From assembly GCF_938045345.1 (NCBI RefSeq), contig NZ_CALIMS010000004.1:89102-153101 (forward strand): 64,000 nt of DNA, given 5' to 3'. The notes beneath the pieces are model-generated. The model was not told the DNA's origin and ran no database searches. It saw only the letters and a program-made list of their open reading frames with translations. The position numbers and the translations under genes are program-made. Positions 46,028-55,927 of the stretch are shown in pieces. Every line of letters starts with the position of its first letter. The first letter of the stretch is position 1. This stretch comes from an uncultured Campylobacter sp. (GTDB lineage Bacteria > Campylobacterota > Campylobacteria > Campylobacterales > Campylobacteraceae).

Positions 46028-47425
46028 ATGCTCAGAGGCTTTTTTACAAATAGCGCAGGCACGCTAGTTTCGCGAGTTTTGGGTTTCGTGCGCGACCTGC
46101 TTACCGCATCGGTTTTGGGCGCGGGAATTTACAGCGATCTGTTTTTCGTAGCGTTTAAACTGCCCAATCTTTTCCGCAGACTATTCGGCGAGGGAGCCTT
46201 TACGCAGGCGTTTTTGCCTAGTTTTACCGCCGCGCGCAAAAAAGGAATTTTCGCCGCAGCGGTGCTTATTAAATTTAGCATTTTCATCGCGCTTTTAACG
46301 GCGCTCGTGCTGCTTGCCGCGCCCGTTTTTACCAAAGTTTTAGCATACGGATTTAGCGCCGAGCAGATCGGTCTTGCGGTGCCATACGTGCGAATAAATT
46401 TTTTCTATCTCACATTTATTTTCGTCGTTACGCTCTTTGCCTCGCTGCTTCAGTATCGCGACCACTTCGCTACGACGGCGTTTTCGACCGCACTTTTAAA
46501 TTTAGCGATGATCGCGGCGCTTCTACTGGCTCGCGACAAAGACGGCGCCACGGCGGTGCTCTATCTTAGCTTCGGCGTCGTAGCGGGCGGACTTTTGCAG
46601 CTAGCGGTGCATGTTTATGCGTTGAAATTTACCGGCATGCTGCGCGTCTTAGCGGGTGGCTTTGCGCGGCTTGCACGGGGCGATAAGCCGCAGACGCAGG
46701 GCTTTTATAAAAATTTTTTCGCAGGCGTGCTCGGCGCGTCGGCGCTTCAGCTAAGCTCGTTTATAGATACCTTTTTTGCAAGCTTCCTTGCTAGCGGCAG
46801 TATCAGCTATCTCTACTACGCCAACCGCATATTTCAGCTGCCGCTCGCGCTTTTTGCGATCGCGCTTAGCACGGCGATCTTTCCGCGTATGAGCAAATTC
46901 GTAAAAGCTCACGACGACGCGCAGGCTCTGGCGCTCGTGGAGCGCGGATTTTACTTCCTTTTGGCGCTGCTCGGGCTCTCTGCGATAGGCGGCGTGATGC
47001 TGCGAAACGAGATCACGCAGCTGCTATTTGAGCGCGGAGAATTTACCCGCCAAAATTCTATCGAATGCGCCGCGGTTCTTGGCGCATATATGGTAGGGCT
47101 CGTGCCGTTTGGGCTGTCTAGGATTTTTTCGCACTGGCTGTATGCGAATATGAAGCAGAAGCTAAGCGCGAAAATTTCGATCTGGTGCGTTTTTATAAAC
47201 GTCGCTTTGTGTGCGCTGTTTTTTAAACCCTTCGGAGCCGTAGGGCTTGCGTTTGCAAGCACGATAACGGGGGCGTTTCTGCTCGGCTTCAACCTCTATT
47301 TTTTTGGATTTAATAACTTTTTGGCTATAATCCGCGCAAAAAAAATTATTGCGATCGCGGCGCTTTGTGCGGGCGAAGCGGCGATTTTATACATTTTAAA
47401 AGGCTTGTATTATGGTAATTTATGA
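46028..47425 (+). CDS. murJ: Lipid II flippase MurJ
   Basis: MurJ (MviN) flips lipid II across the inner membrane. The 465-residue protein has the expected 13-14 membrane segments and the family N-terminus ([39 protein letters not shown]). Length is normal for the genus. A GGAG precedes the ATG. It overlaps cysS by 14 bp, as a two-gene operon, the same pairing as in C. jejuni. Confidence 0.95.
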   Translation: MLRGFFTNSAGTLVSRVLGFVRDLLTASVLGAGIYSDLFFVAFKLPNLFRRLFGEGAFTQAFLPSFTAARKKGIFAAAVLIKFSIFIALLTALVLLAAPVFTKVLAYGFSAEQIGLAVPYVRINFFYLTFIFVVTLFASLLQYRDHFATTAFSTALLNLAMIAALLLARDKDGATAVLYLSFGVVAGGLLQLAVHVYALKFTGMLRVLAGGFARLARGDKPQTQGFYKNFFAGVLGASALQLSSFIDTFFASFLASGSISYLYYANRIFQLPLALFAIALSTAIFPRMSKFVKAHDDAQALALVERGFYFLLALLGLSAIGGVMLRNEITQLLFERGEFTRQNSIECAAVLGAYMVGLVPFGLSRIFSHWLYANMKQKLSAKISIWCVFINVALCALFFKPFGAVGLAFASTITGAFLLGFNLYFFGFNNFLAIIRAKKIIAIAALCAGEAAILYILKGLYYGNL

Positions 47426-48842
47426 TAGTTTAAGCAAAAAGAAGCTCCCGTTTGAGCCCATTAGCAAGGGGTTGGCGCGCATTTACGCCTGCGGCCCGAC
47501 CGTTTATGACGACGCGCATTTAGGGCATGCAAAAAGCGCCGTGAGCTTCGATCTGCTGCGCCGCGTACTACAAGCGGAGGGCTATGAGGTAAAATTTGCG
47601 CGAAATTTCACCGACATCGACGATAAAATTTTAAAAAAGATGGCGCAGACGGGCAAGAGCCTCGAGGAGATCACAGAATTTTACACCCGCAGATATTTGC
47701 AGGATATGAGCGCGCTAAACGTCGCGGACGCGAGCATCTCGCCCAAGGCGACCGAAAATATCGCCGCGATCTGCGAGCTCATATCCTCGCTTCTTCAAAA
47801 AGGCTTTGCCTACGAGATCGCGGGTGACGGCATCTACTTCGACACGCGCAAGGACGGGGATTATCTAAGTCTTAGCGGCAAAAAAGAGGGTGCCGGCAAA
47901 AACATCGCCCGCGTCGCCTCAAACGATGCCAAGCACGACGAGAAGGACTTCGTGCTGTGGAAATTTGACGAGAACTGGTTTGATAGCCCGTTTGGCAAAG
48001 GGCGCCCCGGCTGGCACAGTGAGTGCGTCGCGATGATTTTGGCGCACCTTGATAGCGGCGATCCGCATTTTTGCATCGACATTCACGCAGGCGGCGCCGA
48101 TCTGCTCTTCCCGCATCACGAAAATGAAGCCGCGCAGTGCCGCTGCGCCCGCCATAGAGCGCTAAGCAAATACTGGCTTCACAACGGCTTCGTGCAAGTA
48201 AATAACGAAAAGATGAGCAAGAGCCTCGGCAACTCCTTTTTTGTAGGAGACGCCCTAAAAATCGCACCCGGCGAGGCGCTGAGATTTTATCTTTTAAGCT
48301 CGCATTACAGGGCAAATTTTAATTATTCGATAGCCGATCTGCTTGCGAGTAAAAAGAGGCTCGATAAAATTTACCGCCTTAAAAAGCGCGTCCGTGAGGT
48401 TTTGACTTCTGCTGCGGGACAGAATTCTACGTCCGAGCTGCCTGCTGCAGAGGCTAAATTTAGATCGGAGATGATGGAGTTTTTAAGCGACGATCTCAAC
48501 ACCTCAGGCGCGCTTGCGGTGCTCGATAGCTTCGTAGCAAGCGCGAATGAAGCGCTAGATCGCGCACCAAAAGACAAGGCGCTAAAGGCTCGAATCGCTG
48601 CAAATTTGGAGTTTGCGAAGCAGACGCTCGGAATTTTATACGAGGATGAGACCGAATACTTTCGCTTCGGCGTGAGCGAGCAGCAGAGGGCGCAGATCGA
48701 GGAGCTGATAAAACAGCGCGCGCAGGCGAAGGCGGAAAAGAATTTTGCGAGCGCGGATGCCATCAGGGCGCGCCTTGCTGATATGAAGATCGAAGTGATG
48801 GATACGCCTAGCGGCACGGTTTGGGAGGTCGCAGCGGAGTAA
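47412..48842 (+). CDS. cysS: Cysteinyl-tRNA synthetase
   Basis: CysS charges tRNA-Cys. The 476-residue class I enzyme has [16 protein letters not shown] (HIGH-type motif), the zinc site residues in GWHSECVAM and the HHENE block, and the KMSKSLGN loop. A short stretch near residues 335-350 ([16 protein letters not shown]) has the same QNST flavour and the same GAATTC/AAATTT cores as the large inserts elsewhere, and may be a small case of the same process. By hand count it has about 12 RAATTY sites in 1.4 kb. Confidence 0.97.
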   Translation: MVIYDSLSKKKLPFEPISKGLARIYACGPTVYDDAHLGHAKSAVSFDLLRRVLQAEGYEVKFARNFTDIDDKILKKMAQTGKSLEEITEFYTRRYLQDMSALNVADASISPKATENIAAICELISSLLQKGFAYEIAGDGIYFDTRKDGDYLSLSGKKEGAGKNIARVASNDAKHDEKDFVLWKFDENWFDSPFGKGRPGWHSECVAMILAHLDSGDPHFCIDIHAGGADLLFPHHENEAAQCRCARHRALSKYWLHNGFVQVNNEKMSKSLGNSFFVGDALKIAPGEALRFYLLSSHYRANFNYSIADLLASKKRLDKIYRLKKRVREVLTSAAGQNSTSELPAAEAKFRSEMMEFLSDDLNTSGALAVLDSFVASANEALDRAPKDKALKARIAANLEFAKQTLGILYEDETEYFRFGVSEQQRAQIEELIKQRAQAKAEKNFASADAIRARLADMKIEVMDTPSGTVWEVAAE

Positions 48843-48848
48843 AACGTA

Positions 48849-48880
48849 AAATTTAGCGTAAAATTTTACGCTAAATTTTG
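48849..48880 (+). terminator. Perfect 32 bp palindrome just after cysS
   Basis: The arms AAAATTTAGCGTAAAA and TTTTACGCTAAATTTT are exact complements with no spacer, beginning 6 bp after the cysS stop. It can form a hairpin in RNA and probably ends the murJ-cysS transcript. It contains three RAATTY sites, one at the centre and one in each arm. Confidence 0.6.
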
Positions 48881-49453
48881 TGATTTTTGCTATGCGGGAT
48901 GCAAATCCGAATGCCAATTCGCGCGTAAATTTTAGCGTGATTTTTATCTGCGGCATTTCGATACGGCGGCGTGATATAGCGCGGTACAGCGGTAGCACTA
49001 CGGCTCGTCTGTGCGTAATTCAGTGCGATTTTTATCGGCAATTAGCGATGCATAGTTGCGATGCAACATAGTGAAAGTAGCACTGCGGCAGCCTGTGCGT
49101 AAATTTTAACGCGACTAGGTATAGTGGAATGCGCTGCCGCGACGCGCAAATTTCTGCGCGATTTTTATTCGGCGATATGCGTGGGTACACACAGCGACGA
49201 AAGTCACGACTTCATTCGGTAACGCTGCTGATATAGTGACGAATGCGAAAGGCAGGCTGCGATTTTATTAAGTAGCACGGTGAGTAAAAGCGCACAATAC
49301 GGCGCGGCGATGCGAGGTCGCGATACACGCGATGCAATTACGATACGGCACTTTGTAGCGCTTTATGGCGCCTCAAAGCATTTAACGCTTATGACGTGCG
49401 AAAGTGTTTAGAAATCGCGATGAATAAAAACTCGCTCGCTTTTAAGGCGCTTT

Positions 49454-49514
49454 GCGCTTTAAAAATGGTAATGTAAAAACCGCTCTGCGATGCGCAAAAG
49501 CCATTTTAAAGCGC
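49454..49514. repeat. Inverted repeat in the cysS-msbA gap
   Basis: GCGCTTTAAAAATGG (49454-49468) pairs with CCATTTTAAAGCGC (49501-49514) with one bulged A, around a 32-base loop. Pairing could continue outward imperfectly (ggcgctttgc against gctttacgc). It may be a hairpin of a small RNA or a relic; nothing else supports either. Confidence 0.4.
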
Positions 49515-49791
49515 TTTACGCTTCGAAAGTAGCAAATAAAAAAGCTAAATCTCGGCGTCGCCCGCACGGTCGCCGCATGTGAATGAGTTTGATTTGGTGA
49601 ACTTGCGAAGCGCGAATTAGTTCCGTGCCGCCCCATAAATTTTGTGCTGCCTCGCGGTCGAAATTCTAAAATTTAAGGAATTTTGGAATTATAAATTTTA
49701 AAATTTCAAGAATTTTAAAATTTCAAGAATTTTGAAATTTCATAAATTTTAGGATTTTAAATTTTAAAAATTTTATAAAAAAGGATAGCAT

Positions 49792-51513
49792 TTGAACGGC
49801 TTTAAAACTTTACTATCGCGCTTTAAGCCCTATTTTAGGGATTATAAGCCGCAGTTTGCATTGGCGATTTTGGGTATGGTGATGACGAGCGTGGCGACTG
49901 CTGCGAGCGCAAAGCTGGTCGAGCCCGTTTTAAATAAAATTTTCGTCGAAAAAAACGAGCCGTATCTCTATACGCTTCCGATCGCGATCATCGTGGTTTT
50001 TGCGATGAAAAGCGGCGGCGCGTTTATGCAAAACTACTTTACCGCCTTCATCGGTCAAGACACGGTGCGCCGCTTCCGCGATAGGCTCGTCGCAAGCCTC
50101 GTGCGGCTGGACGTGGATTTTTTCAACCGCTTCCGCACAGGCGAGCTCATCAGCCGCACGATCAACGACATCGAGCGTATCCGCGTCGTGGTTTCGAATA
50201 TGATCCCCGATTTTTTCACGCAGATCATTACGATTTTGGGGCTTTTGGGCGTCGTGATCTATCAGAGCCCAAAGCTCTCATTTTTCGCGCTCGTAGTCTT
50301 TCCGTGCGCGATATATCCGCTTTCGCGCCTTGCAAAGCGGATGAAAAAAATTTCGCGCGAATCTCAAGAGAAAACCTCCGATATCTCCTCGGCGCTCAGT
50401 CAAATTTACTCCAACATCGAAATCGTTAAAGCAAGTAACGCCGAGAGCTTTGAAGTGGAGAAATTTAACGCCGAAAACAAGAAATTTTTCGGTCTAAATT
50501 TAAAGGCGGTCGTAACGACGTGTCTGGTAAGCCCGATCATGGAGATGCTAGGCGCAGTGGGAATCGCCGTGGTGATCATCGTCGGAGGGCAGGAGGTCAT
50601 TGCGGGTCAAATGAGCATCGGCAGCTTTTTCAGCTTCCTTACGGCGCTTTTTATGGTCTACACGCCGATAAAAAAGGTCTCATCGCTCTACAACAATATG
50701 CAAGACGCCATCGCGGCGAGCGAGCGGACGTTTGAGCTCATAGACTTGGAGCCTACGATCGTAGGAGGCGGAAAGCAGATGGGTGAGATCGGCTCGGTGA
50801 GCTTTTGCGACGTGTCGCTAAACTACGGCGACAAGGCGGCGCTAAAAGACATAAGCTTCAGCGTCAAAAAGGGCGAAATTTTAGCGCTCGTCGGAAATAG
50901 CGGCGGCGGCAAAAGCTCGGTCGTGAACCTGCTGATGCGCTTTTACGACGCAAGCAGCGGTAAAATTTTATTTAACGGCAACGACGAGATCGGCGAGTTT
51001 AGCATCCCTAGCCTGCGCGAAAATATCGGTCTCGTAAGTCAGCGCGTCTATATTTTCAACGACACGATCGCGCAAAACGTAAGCTACGGCGCGGAATTTA
51101 ACGAGCAGCGCGTCATAGAAGCGCTGAAGCTTGCCAACGCCTATGAGTTCGTAAGCTCGATGAGGGATGGAATTTACACCGTGCTTAGCGAGTTCGGCGC
51201 AAATCTTAGCGGCGGGCAGCGCCAGCGTATCGCCATCGCGCGCGCGCTGTATAAGGATCCGCAAATTTTAATATTCGACGAAGCGACTTCGGCGCTGGAT
51301 AACGCAAGCGAAAAGGAGATCTCAAACGTCATCGAAAAGATCAAACAAAGCAAAATCGTCTTTGTAATCGCCCACCGCCTCTCCACGATCGAGCGCGCCG
51401 ATAATATCGCCGTGATGAAAAACAGTCGAATACTTGCTATCGGCACCGACGCGAAGCTGACGGGCGAATGCGAGGAGTATCGCAGCCTAAAAGGGATAAT
51501 GCAAAACGGCTAG
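49792..51513 (+). CDS. msbA: Lipid A/lipid export ABC transporter MsbA
   Basis: This half-transporter of 573 residues flips lipid A-core or other lipids across the inner membrane. It has six membrane segments (about residues 1-320) and an ATPase with Walker A (GNSGGGKSSVV), Q-loop (LVSQRVYIFNDTI), signature (NLSGGQRQRIAIARAL), Walker B (ILIFDEATSALD) and the H-loop (VFVIAHRLSTIE). Start is a TTG at 49792 with AAGGA upstream. The order murJ-cysS-msbA matches C. jejuni. The family is certain; the substrate is inferred. Confidence 0.9.
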   Translation: MNGFKTLLSRFKPYFRDYKPQFALAILGMVMTSVATAASAKLVEPVLNKIFVEKNEPYLYTLPIAIIVVFAMKSGGAFMQNYFTAFIGQDTVRRFRDRLVASLVRLDVDFFNRFRTGELISRTINDIERIRVVVSNMIPDFFTQIITILGLLGVVIYQSPKLSFFALVVFPCAIYPLSRLAKRMKKISRESQEKTSDISSALSQIYSNIEIVKASNAESFEVEKFNAENKKFFGLNLKAVVTTCLVSPIMEMLGAVGIAVVIIVGGQEVIAGQMSIGSFFSFLTALFMVYTPIKKVSSLYNNMQDAIAASERTFELIDLEPTIVGGGKQMGEIGSVSFCDVSLNYGDKAALKDISFSVKKGEILALVGNSGGGKSSVVNLLMRFYDASSGKILFNGNDEIGEFSIPSLRENIGLVSQRVYIFNDTIAQNVSYGAEFNEQRVIEALKLANAYEFVSSMRDGIYTVLSEFGANLSGGQRQRIAIARALYKDPQILIFDEATSALDNASEKEISNVIEKIKQSKIVFVIAHRLSTIERADNIAVMKNSRILAIGTDAKLTGECEEYRSLKGIMQNG

Positions 51514-51841
51514 AATTTTAAATTCTGCGCCTTTTGCGCCCCGGTTTTGCTCTATGAAATTTTGAATTTTTAGTTTTGAAGTAAGTCGCATAAATTTATC
51601 TGCAAGGATTGAAATTTTATTTTGAAATTTAGCCGCGCGGATCGCTGCTTTAGCTGCAGTGCTTTTTAATAAAGCTCATCTCTTTGATGCGACGAGGCAC
51701 GACTACTAGAGCTTTAACGTTTGGATTAAAATTTTATCTCAAAATTTCAGCGCTTCGTTACGAGCTGCCTCTAAATTTAAATGCTCGCGCCGTTTTAAAA
51801 CCGCTGCGGTAAAATTTTATCGCACGCTGGGCTTTTGGGCG
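51514..51841. other. Gap after msbA holding a gene relic
   Basis: These 328 bp carry a fragment related to hydD on the minus strand (51650-51724) set among RAATTY cores. The remainder shows no frame. It suggests that at least some RAATTY-rich gaps in this window are decayed genes. Confidence 0.6.
51650..51724 (-). pseudogene. Relic of a hydrogenase maturation protease (hydD-like)
   Basis: Read on the minus strand, 51724 to 51671 codes PNVKALVVVPRRIKEMSF. The intact HydD of this window reads PHVKILAVVPRRIEEASF at 4647-4700: 13 of 18 residues and about 40 of 54 bases are identical. The frame is closed by a stop shortly upstream and by TAA at 51650 downstream, and nothing of the rest of HydD could be found around it. 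It is a small remnant either of a second hydrogenase cluster or of a duplicated hydD. Confidence 0.72.
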
Positions 51842-52435
51842 CTACCTGCACCTGATCTTAGGCATCTGCGATAAAATTTTAGCTTTATTTTCCTTTATAA
51901 ATTTTCGCATCTTTTTAAAATCTCTATCCGAATCGAAATTTTTCGCGTATTGTACAAGTATAAGTCCACAACTTTGCATATCTGCAACCATTAGATCGAC
52001 TTCATATTTATTGAAATTAGGATCTCCGGGGGTAGGCGGATTAAGGATCGCTATTACGGCTTGCGTAGGGCTAGTTTTTATGATATCAAGGGAGCGCCAC
52101 TCATCTTTTTTTCTTACTTCATTGGACTTCGCTATCGTTTCATATATCCCGTATATATACCCATCGATACTTTTTACATCGCCGTAGTACGATATGGACA
52201 CGAGCTTACTCCATTTATATTCCTCCTCATCGCTTAAATAATAATATGCCGCCACGAGATTTTTATACTTTTGAGTAAAAGTTTCTCCATCTATCATAAT
52301 GCTTTGTGGTAGTTCGATTGTGCTATACGCTTTCTTTACTTCGGGGGTTTCCGATCTATACGCCTTACCTTGAAACGCCGCACACCCACCAAATATCGCC
52401 GTTAGTAAAAATGCGATTAGAATTTTTAATCTCAT
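51842..52435 (-). CDS. Lipoprotein of unknown function
   Basis: This 197-residue protein has a clear lipobox (FGGCAAF, Cys near residue 18). The rest is a mixed alpha/beta sequence with IELPQSIMIDGETFTQKYKNLVAAYYYL and a basic C-terminus (KKMRKFIKENKAKIL). I do not recognise a family. Its DNA looks more AT-rich and uses ATA and similar codons more than neighbouring genes, and it has hardly any RAATTY sites, so it may be a recent arrival. It is read towards the hydD relic. Confidence 0.75.
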   Translation of the reverse strand: MRLKILIAFLLTAIFGGCAAFQGKAYRSETPEVKKAYSTIELPQSIMIDGETFTQKYKNLVAAYYYLSDEEEYKWSKLVSISYYGDVKSIDGYIYGIYETIAKSNEVRKKDEWRSLDIIKTSPTQAVIAILNPPTPGDPNFNKYEVDLMVADMQSCGLILVQYAKNFDSDRDFKKMRKFIKENKAKILSQMPKIRCR

Positions 52436-52534
52436 ACATGATCCTTAAAATTTTTCAGATATTTTGCCATAAAAACCGAGCTTTAATCAATAAAAGGCTA
52501 CAATAACGCCAAATTTAATTCCAAGGGAAAGTCA

Positions 52535-53686
52535 TTGTTTGAATCTATGCGCGCGGCACGCTCGCTAAGCCCCCTATTTCTGGGGATTTTCTTTATGTTT
52601 ATCGGCGACTCGCTAGTCATCGCAAGCGCAGGCATCATGCTAAAAGAATCCGGCCACAGCGAGCTTGAGATCGGAGCGATTTCGGCGTTTTTCTTTTTAG
52701 GTGCGATCTTTAGCGGCTTTTTCGTGCCTTCGATAATCGGCGCGCTCTCGTACGTGCGGGCATACGCGGTCTTTACGGCGCTTTTCGGAATTGCTGCAAT
52801 GCTGCACGATCTAGGCTCAAACCTCGTGTATTGGGCGATTTTGCGCTTCATTTTGGGCTTTTGCTACTACGCGCTTTTGATGATAATCGAAAGCTGGATC
52901 AACTCAAAGATCACAAACTCCATCCGCTCCCGCGTGCTGGCGATCTACGAAGCGGTTTTTTACGGCGCGTTTGCGATAGGAGTTGCAATTTTAGCGCTAA
53001 ATTTCGGAACGATGAAGGTCTTCGTGTTAAGCGCGTTTTTCATCATTCTGGCGCTGCTGCCGGTAAATTTAATCCGCTTCAACCCTCCTAGAGTTCCCGC
53101 TCGAATGCGAGTTTCGATGCCACAAATTTCGATTGTGCCGCCGCTTGCGTTTGCGACGGTGGTTTGCGCGGGCATTTTGATTAACGGCTTTTTTTCGATG
53201 GCGAGCGTTTTCGTGCTAAGCGCAGGGCTTGGAGTGGGCTCGGTGGGCGCATTTATGGGATCGGCGATGGCAGGAGGCTTCTTAGCGCAGCTCGTCTGCG
53301 GCACTATTTCAGATAAGTTCGGTCGCAAACGCGCCATAATGATGGTTTGCGCCATCGGCATCGTAGCCTGCGCAGCGCTATTTTTTGCCAAGAGCTTCAT
53401 CCTAACGTGCGCACTTGCGCTGATGTTGGGATTTGGCGCCTTTCCTTTGTATTCGCTTGCCATCGCGCGCGCAAACGACTCCATCACCGGCGAGGGTGCA
53501 TCTCGCGTGCAAATTTCAGCGGCGATGCTCTTTATCTATTCGAGCGCGTCGCTCTGCTCGCCTTTGATCATCGGCGCGATGATGAAATTCTTAGGCGCAA
53601 ACGGCTTTATCTGGGTATTTTTCGCGGCGATGAGCTTTTTATTTATATTTGCTATCTTTCGCCCCGAGATCGCTCCGAAAAGATAG
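52535..53686 (+). CDS. MFS transporter
   Basis: This 383-residue protein has twelve predicted membrane segments and the major facilitator signature between segments 2 and 3 in degenerate form, plus DKFGRKRAIM between segments 8 and 9. It resembles YcaD-type transporters of unknown substrate. The start is a TTG at 52535 with AAGGG upstream; an ATG four codons later is the alternative. It ends 11 bp before the end of the convergent second MFS gene. Confidence 0.85.
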   Translation: MFESMRAARSLSPLFLGIFFMFIGDSLVIASAGIMLKESGHSELEIGAISAFFFLGAIFSGFFVPSIIGALSYVRAYAVFTALFGIAAMLHDLGSNLVYWAILRFILGFCYYALLMIIESWINSKITNSIRSRVLAIYEAVFYGAFAIGVAILALNFGTMKVFVLSAFFIILALLPVNLIRFNPPRVPARMRVSMPQISIVPPLAFATVVCAGILINGFFSMASVFVLSAGLGVGSVGAFMGSAMAGGFLAQLVCGTISDKFGRKRAIMMVCAIGIVACAALFFAKSFILTCALALMLGFGAFPLYSLAIARANDSITGEGASRVQISAAMLFIYSSASLCSPLIIGAMMKFLGANGFIWVFFAAMSFLFIFAIFRPEIAPKR

Positions 53687-53697
53687 CGAGCCTGATT

Positions 53698-54888
53698 TTA
53701 AATTTTTTCGTAGATCAAAAATTTATAATAAAACGCCGCGATTGCGAACATAAAGCCCATGCCAAAGGTGATTTGCGAAAGCGAAAATCCAAGCTCGAAA
53801 AAAAATCCGATCGCAGCCGACACGAGAGTGGCGACGATGAAATACGCCATGTCGTTGTAGGCGATAATGCGCCCGAAAAACTCCCTGTCGACGTGGCTTT
53901 GTAGCTGCGTAAAAGAATACGACCACACCGTCGTGATGAAAAATCCCGCCGCAATCATGCCCGCAAACGAAAGCCAGTAGTTAAACTCCAGCGCCGCCCA
54001 CAGCGCGATGCCCGCAAACTGCCCCAGCAATAGCCAAAAATAAGTGTGTTTATTTACGATCTTGCTTAGCCATATCTGTCCGAAAAACGCAGCCGCCGAG
54101 CGCGACATATTCATAAGCCCGATGACTAGCGAGGCGCTTAAAATTTCTTTGTAGCGGTATTTCGCAAGAAGCGCGATGAGATTATCGTAGGTGGTGACGG
54201 CGACAAAGGCGTGAAGCACGATGAGATGCACCACCAAGGGATGCGAGCGCAGGTAGGAAAAGCCCTCTTTGAGCATCTTAAACACGGGCTCACGCGCGTT
54301 TCTTGCGAGGTCTTTAAAATTTAGCCGCAGCAGGATGAAAAATGAAAAAATATATAAGCAAAAATCCAAAATAAATGCCGCTCGCACGCCGAAATAGTGG
54401 ATAAAAATACCCGCACTCGCCATGCCGAAAGTATATGTGATCGTCCAGATAATGCCCGTCATCTCGTTAGCAAGCTTGAGATAGGGGCGGCTTAGGAATT
54501 TCGGCAGCGTCGAGGATTCGGTCTGAAAAAACAGCGTGCCTGCGACGCTTCGCACGACCACGATCAAAAGCAGTAGCCACAAATAATCCAAGCTATCGAT
54601 AAAAATCAGCATGAAAATACTGATCATCTCGGTTATAAACATCGCCGTCATCAGCGGCTTTGGTTGAAATTTATCCACGATGATGCCGTTGATGGGCGCC
54701 AAAAAGACGTTCGGCACGAACGAAACGACGCCCACCGCCGTAATCGCCCACACCGGCGCGCCAAGCTCAATCAGCAGCGTAGCGACCCCGACGACCGAAA
54801 ACCACAAGCCGAACATACATATAAAACCTGCCGAAAAGAGCAGGCGGTAGTTACGCGAATGTCGAAGCAGCACGATGTATCTGATCAT
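53698..54888 (-). CDS. MFS transporter (MFS_3-like, exporter type)
   Basis: This 396-residue transporter has ten to twelve membrane segments, the motif GIIVDKFQPKPLM after the second, and the HVDREFFGRIIAYND block found in the MFS_3 group that includes enterobactin and macrolide exporters. The substrate is unknown. It is unrelated in detail to the convergent MFS gene at 52535. It diverges from the stomatin-like gene with about 118 bp between the starts. Confidence 0.85.
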   Translation of the reverse strand: MIRYIVLLRHSRNYRLLFSAGFICMFGLWFSVVGVATLLIELGAPVWAITAVGVVSFVPNVFLAPINGIIVDKFQPKPLMTAMFITEMISIFMLIFIDSLDYLWLLLLIVVVRSVAGTLFFQTESSTLPKFLSRPYLKLANEMTGIIWTITYTFGMASAGIFIHYFGVRAAFILDFCLYIFSFFILLRLNFKDLARNAREPVFKMLKEGFSYLRSHPLVVHLIVLHAFVAVTTYDNLIALLAKYRYKEILSASLVIGLMNMSRSAAAFFGQIWLSKIVNKHTYFWLLLGQFAGIALWAALEFNYWLSFAGMIAAGFFITTVWSYSFTQLQSHVDREFFGRIIAYNDMAYFIVATLVSAAIGFFFELGFSLSQITFGMGFMFAIAAFYYKFLIYEKI

Positions 54889-54974
54889 AAAATTTTATCC
54901 CGTAAATTTAATATAAAAAATCTAGCGAAATTGTATCACGGCGCGCCTTAAAAGCCAAAATAAGCTAAAAATGC

Positions 54975-54980
54975 TATAAT
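54975..54980 (+). promoter_or_regulatory. Extended -10 promoter of the stomatin/NfeD operon
   Basis: ATGCTATAATTGCG holds a perfect TATAAT with a TG one base upstream, 26 bases before the ATG at 55007 and its AGGAG. A TTG codon at 54980 in the same frame lies in this box and is not the start. Confidence 0.6.
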
Positions 54981-55006
54981 TGCGAAATTTTAATTCAGGA
55001 GTGAAA

Positions 55007-55927
55007 ATGGAAGGGTTCGTAACTACGGTAATAGTATTTTGTGTCCTAATCGCGGCAATTCTAAAGATGGGGGTCAAGATCGTCTCGCAATCGGAAATTT
55101 TGATTATCGAGCGGCTGGGTCGCTTTCATAAGGTGCTCGACGGCGGCTTTCACATCATCGTGCCGTTTTTTGACGCGGTGCGCGCGAAAATGAGCGTGCG
55201 CGAGCAGCTCGTGGATATAAGCAAGCAGCAAGTCATCACCAAAGATAACGTCAACATAAGCGTCGACGGTATCGTGTTTTTAAAAGTCATCGACGGTAAG
55301 ATGGCGCTTTACAACGTCGAGGATTATCGCCGCGCGATTTCAAATTTAGCGATGACGACACTACGTAGCGCGATCGGCGAGATGAGCCTAGATAGCACGC
55401 TTAGTTCGCGCGATCAGTTAAATTCCAAACTGCAAATCGCTCTGGGCGACGCTGCGGATAACTGGGGTGTAAAGATCATGCGCGTGGAGATCTCCGAAAT
55501 TTCGGTACCGCACGGCATCGAAGAGGCGATGAATATGCAGATGAAAGCTGAGCGCGAAAAGCGCGCGATCGAGCTTAAAGCCGAGGCGGAAAAAGCGGCT
55601 CTCATACGAAACGCCGAAGCGCTAAAGCAGGAGAAGGTGCTTGAAGCCGAGGCGATCGAGCGTATGGCGGATGCGAAAAAATACGAGCAGATCGCGCTTG
55701 CACAAGGTCAAAAAGACGCGATGGACAGTATAAATTTAGCGATGAGCGCTTCCAGCTTTGCGGCGGAATACCTGCTCGCGCAAGGTCGCGTAAACGCCTT
55801 CGGCGAGCTGTCCAAAAACCCGAGCAAGGATAAAATTTTGATCCCTTACGAAACGAGCGAGCTTATCGGCTCTCTTAGCGTGCTTAAAGAATTCCTAAGC
55901 AAAAACGGCGCGAAGGAGCTCAAATGA
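55007..55927 (+). CDS. SPFH/stomatin-like membrane protein (QmcA family)
   Basis: This 306-residue protein has one N-terminal membrane helix, the SPFH domain (SEILIIERLGRFHKVLDGGFHIIVPFFD, QVITKDNVNISVDGIVFLKV) and a charged coiled-coil (AEREKRAIELKAEAEKAALIR), then an Ala-rich end. Such proteins form membrane rings and scaffold proteases or other partners. It overlaps the NfeD gene by 4 bp, the classic stomatin-NfeD pair. Confidence 0.92.
   Translation: MEGFVTTVIVFCVLIAAILKMGVKIVSQSEILIIERLGRFHKVLDGGFHIIVPFFDAVRAKMSVREQLVDISKQQVITKDNVNISVDGIVFLKVIDGKMALYNVEDYRRAISNLAMTTLRSAIGEMSLDSTLSSRDQLNSKLQIALGDAADNWGVKIMRVEISEISVPHGIEEAMNMQMKAEREKRAIELKAEAEKAALIRNAEALKQEKVLEAEAIERMADAKKYEQIALAQGQKDAMDSINLAMSASSFAAEYLLAQGRVNAFGELSKNPSKDKILIPYETSELIGSLSVLKEFLSKNGAKELK

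Larger units (their letters stand above)
48843..49791. other. Long gap between cysS and msbA
   Basis: This 949 bp gap starts with the palindromic hairpin at 48849-48880. Its middle (about 48890-49430) is unusual for this window: it is poor in RAATTY and has gcgatgcg/gtagcg-type text, as if from decayed coding or RNA sequence that I cannot identify. An inverted repeat lies at 49454-49514. The last 130 bp before msbA are almost only A/T with AAATTTTAAAATTT runs. No gene or tRNA is seen. Confidence 0.5.
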
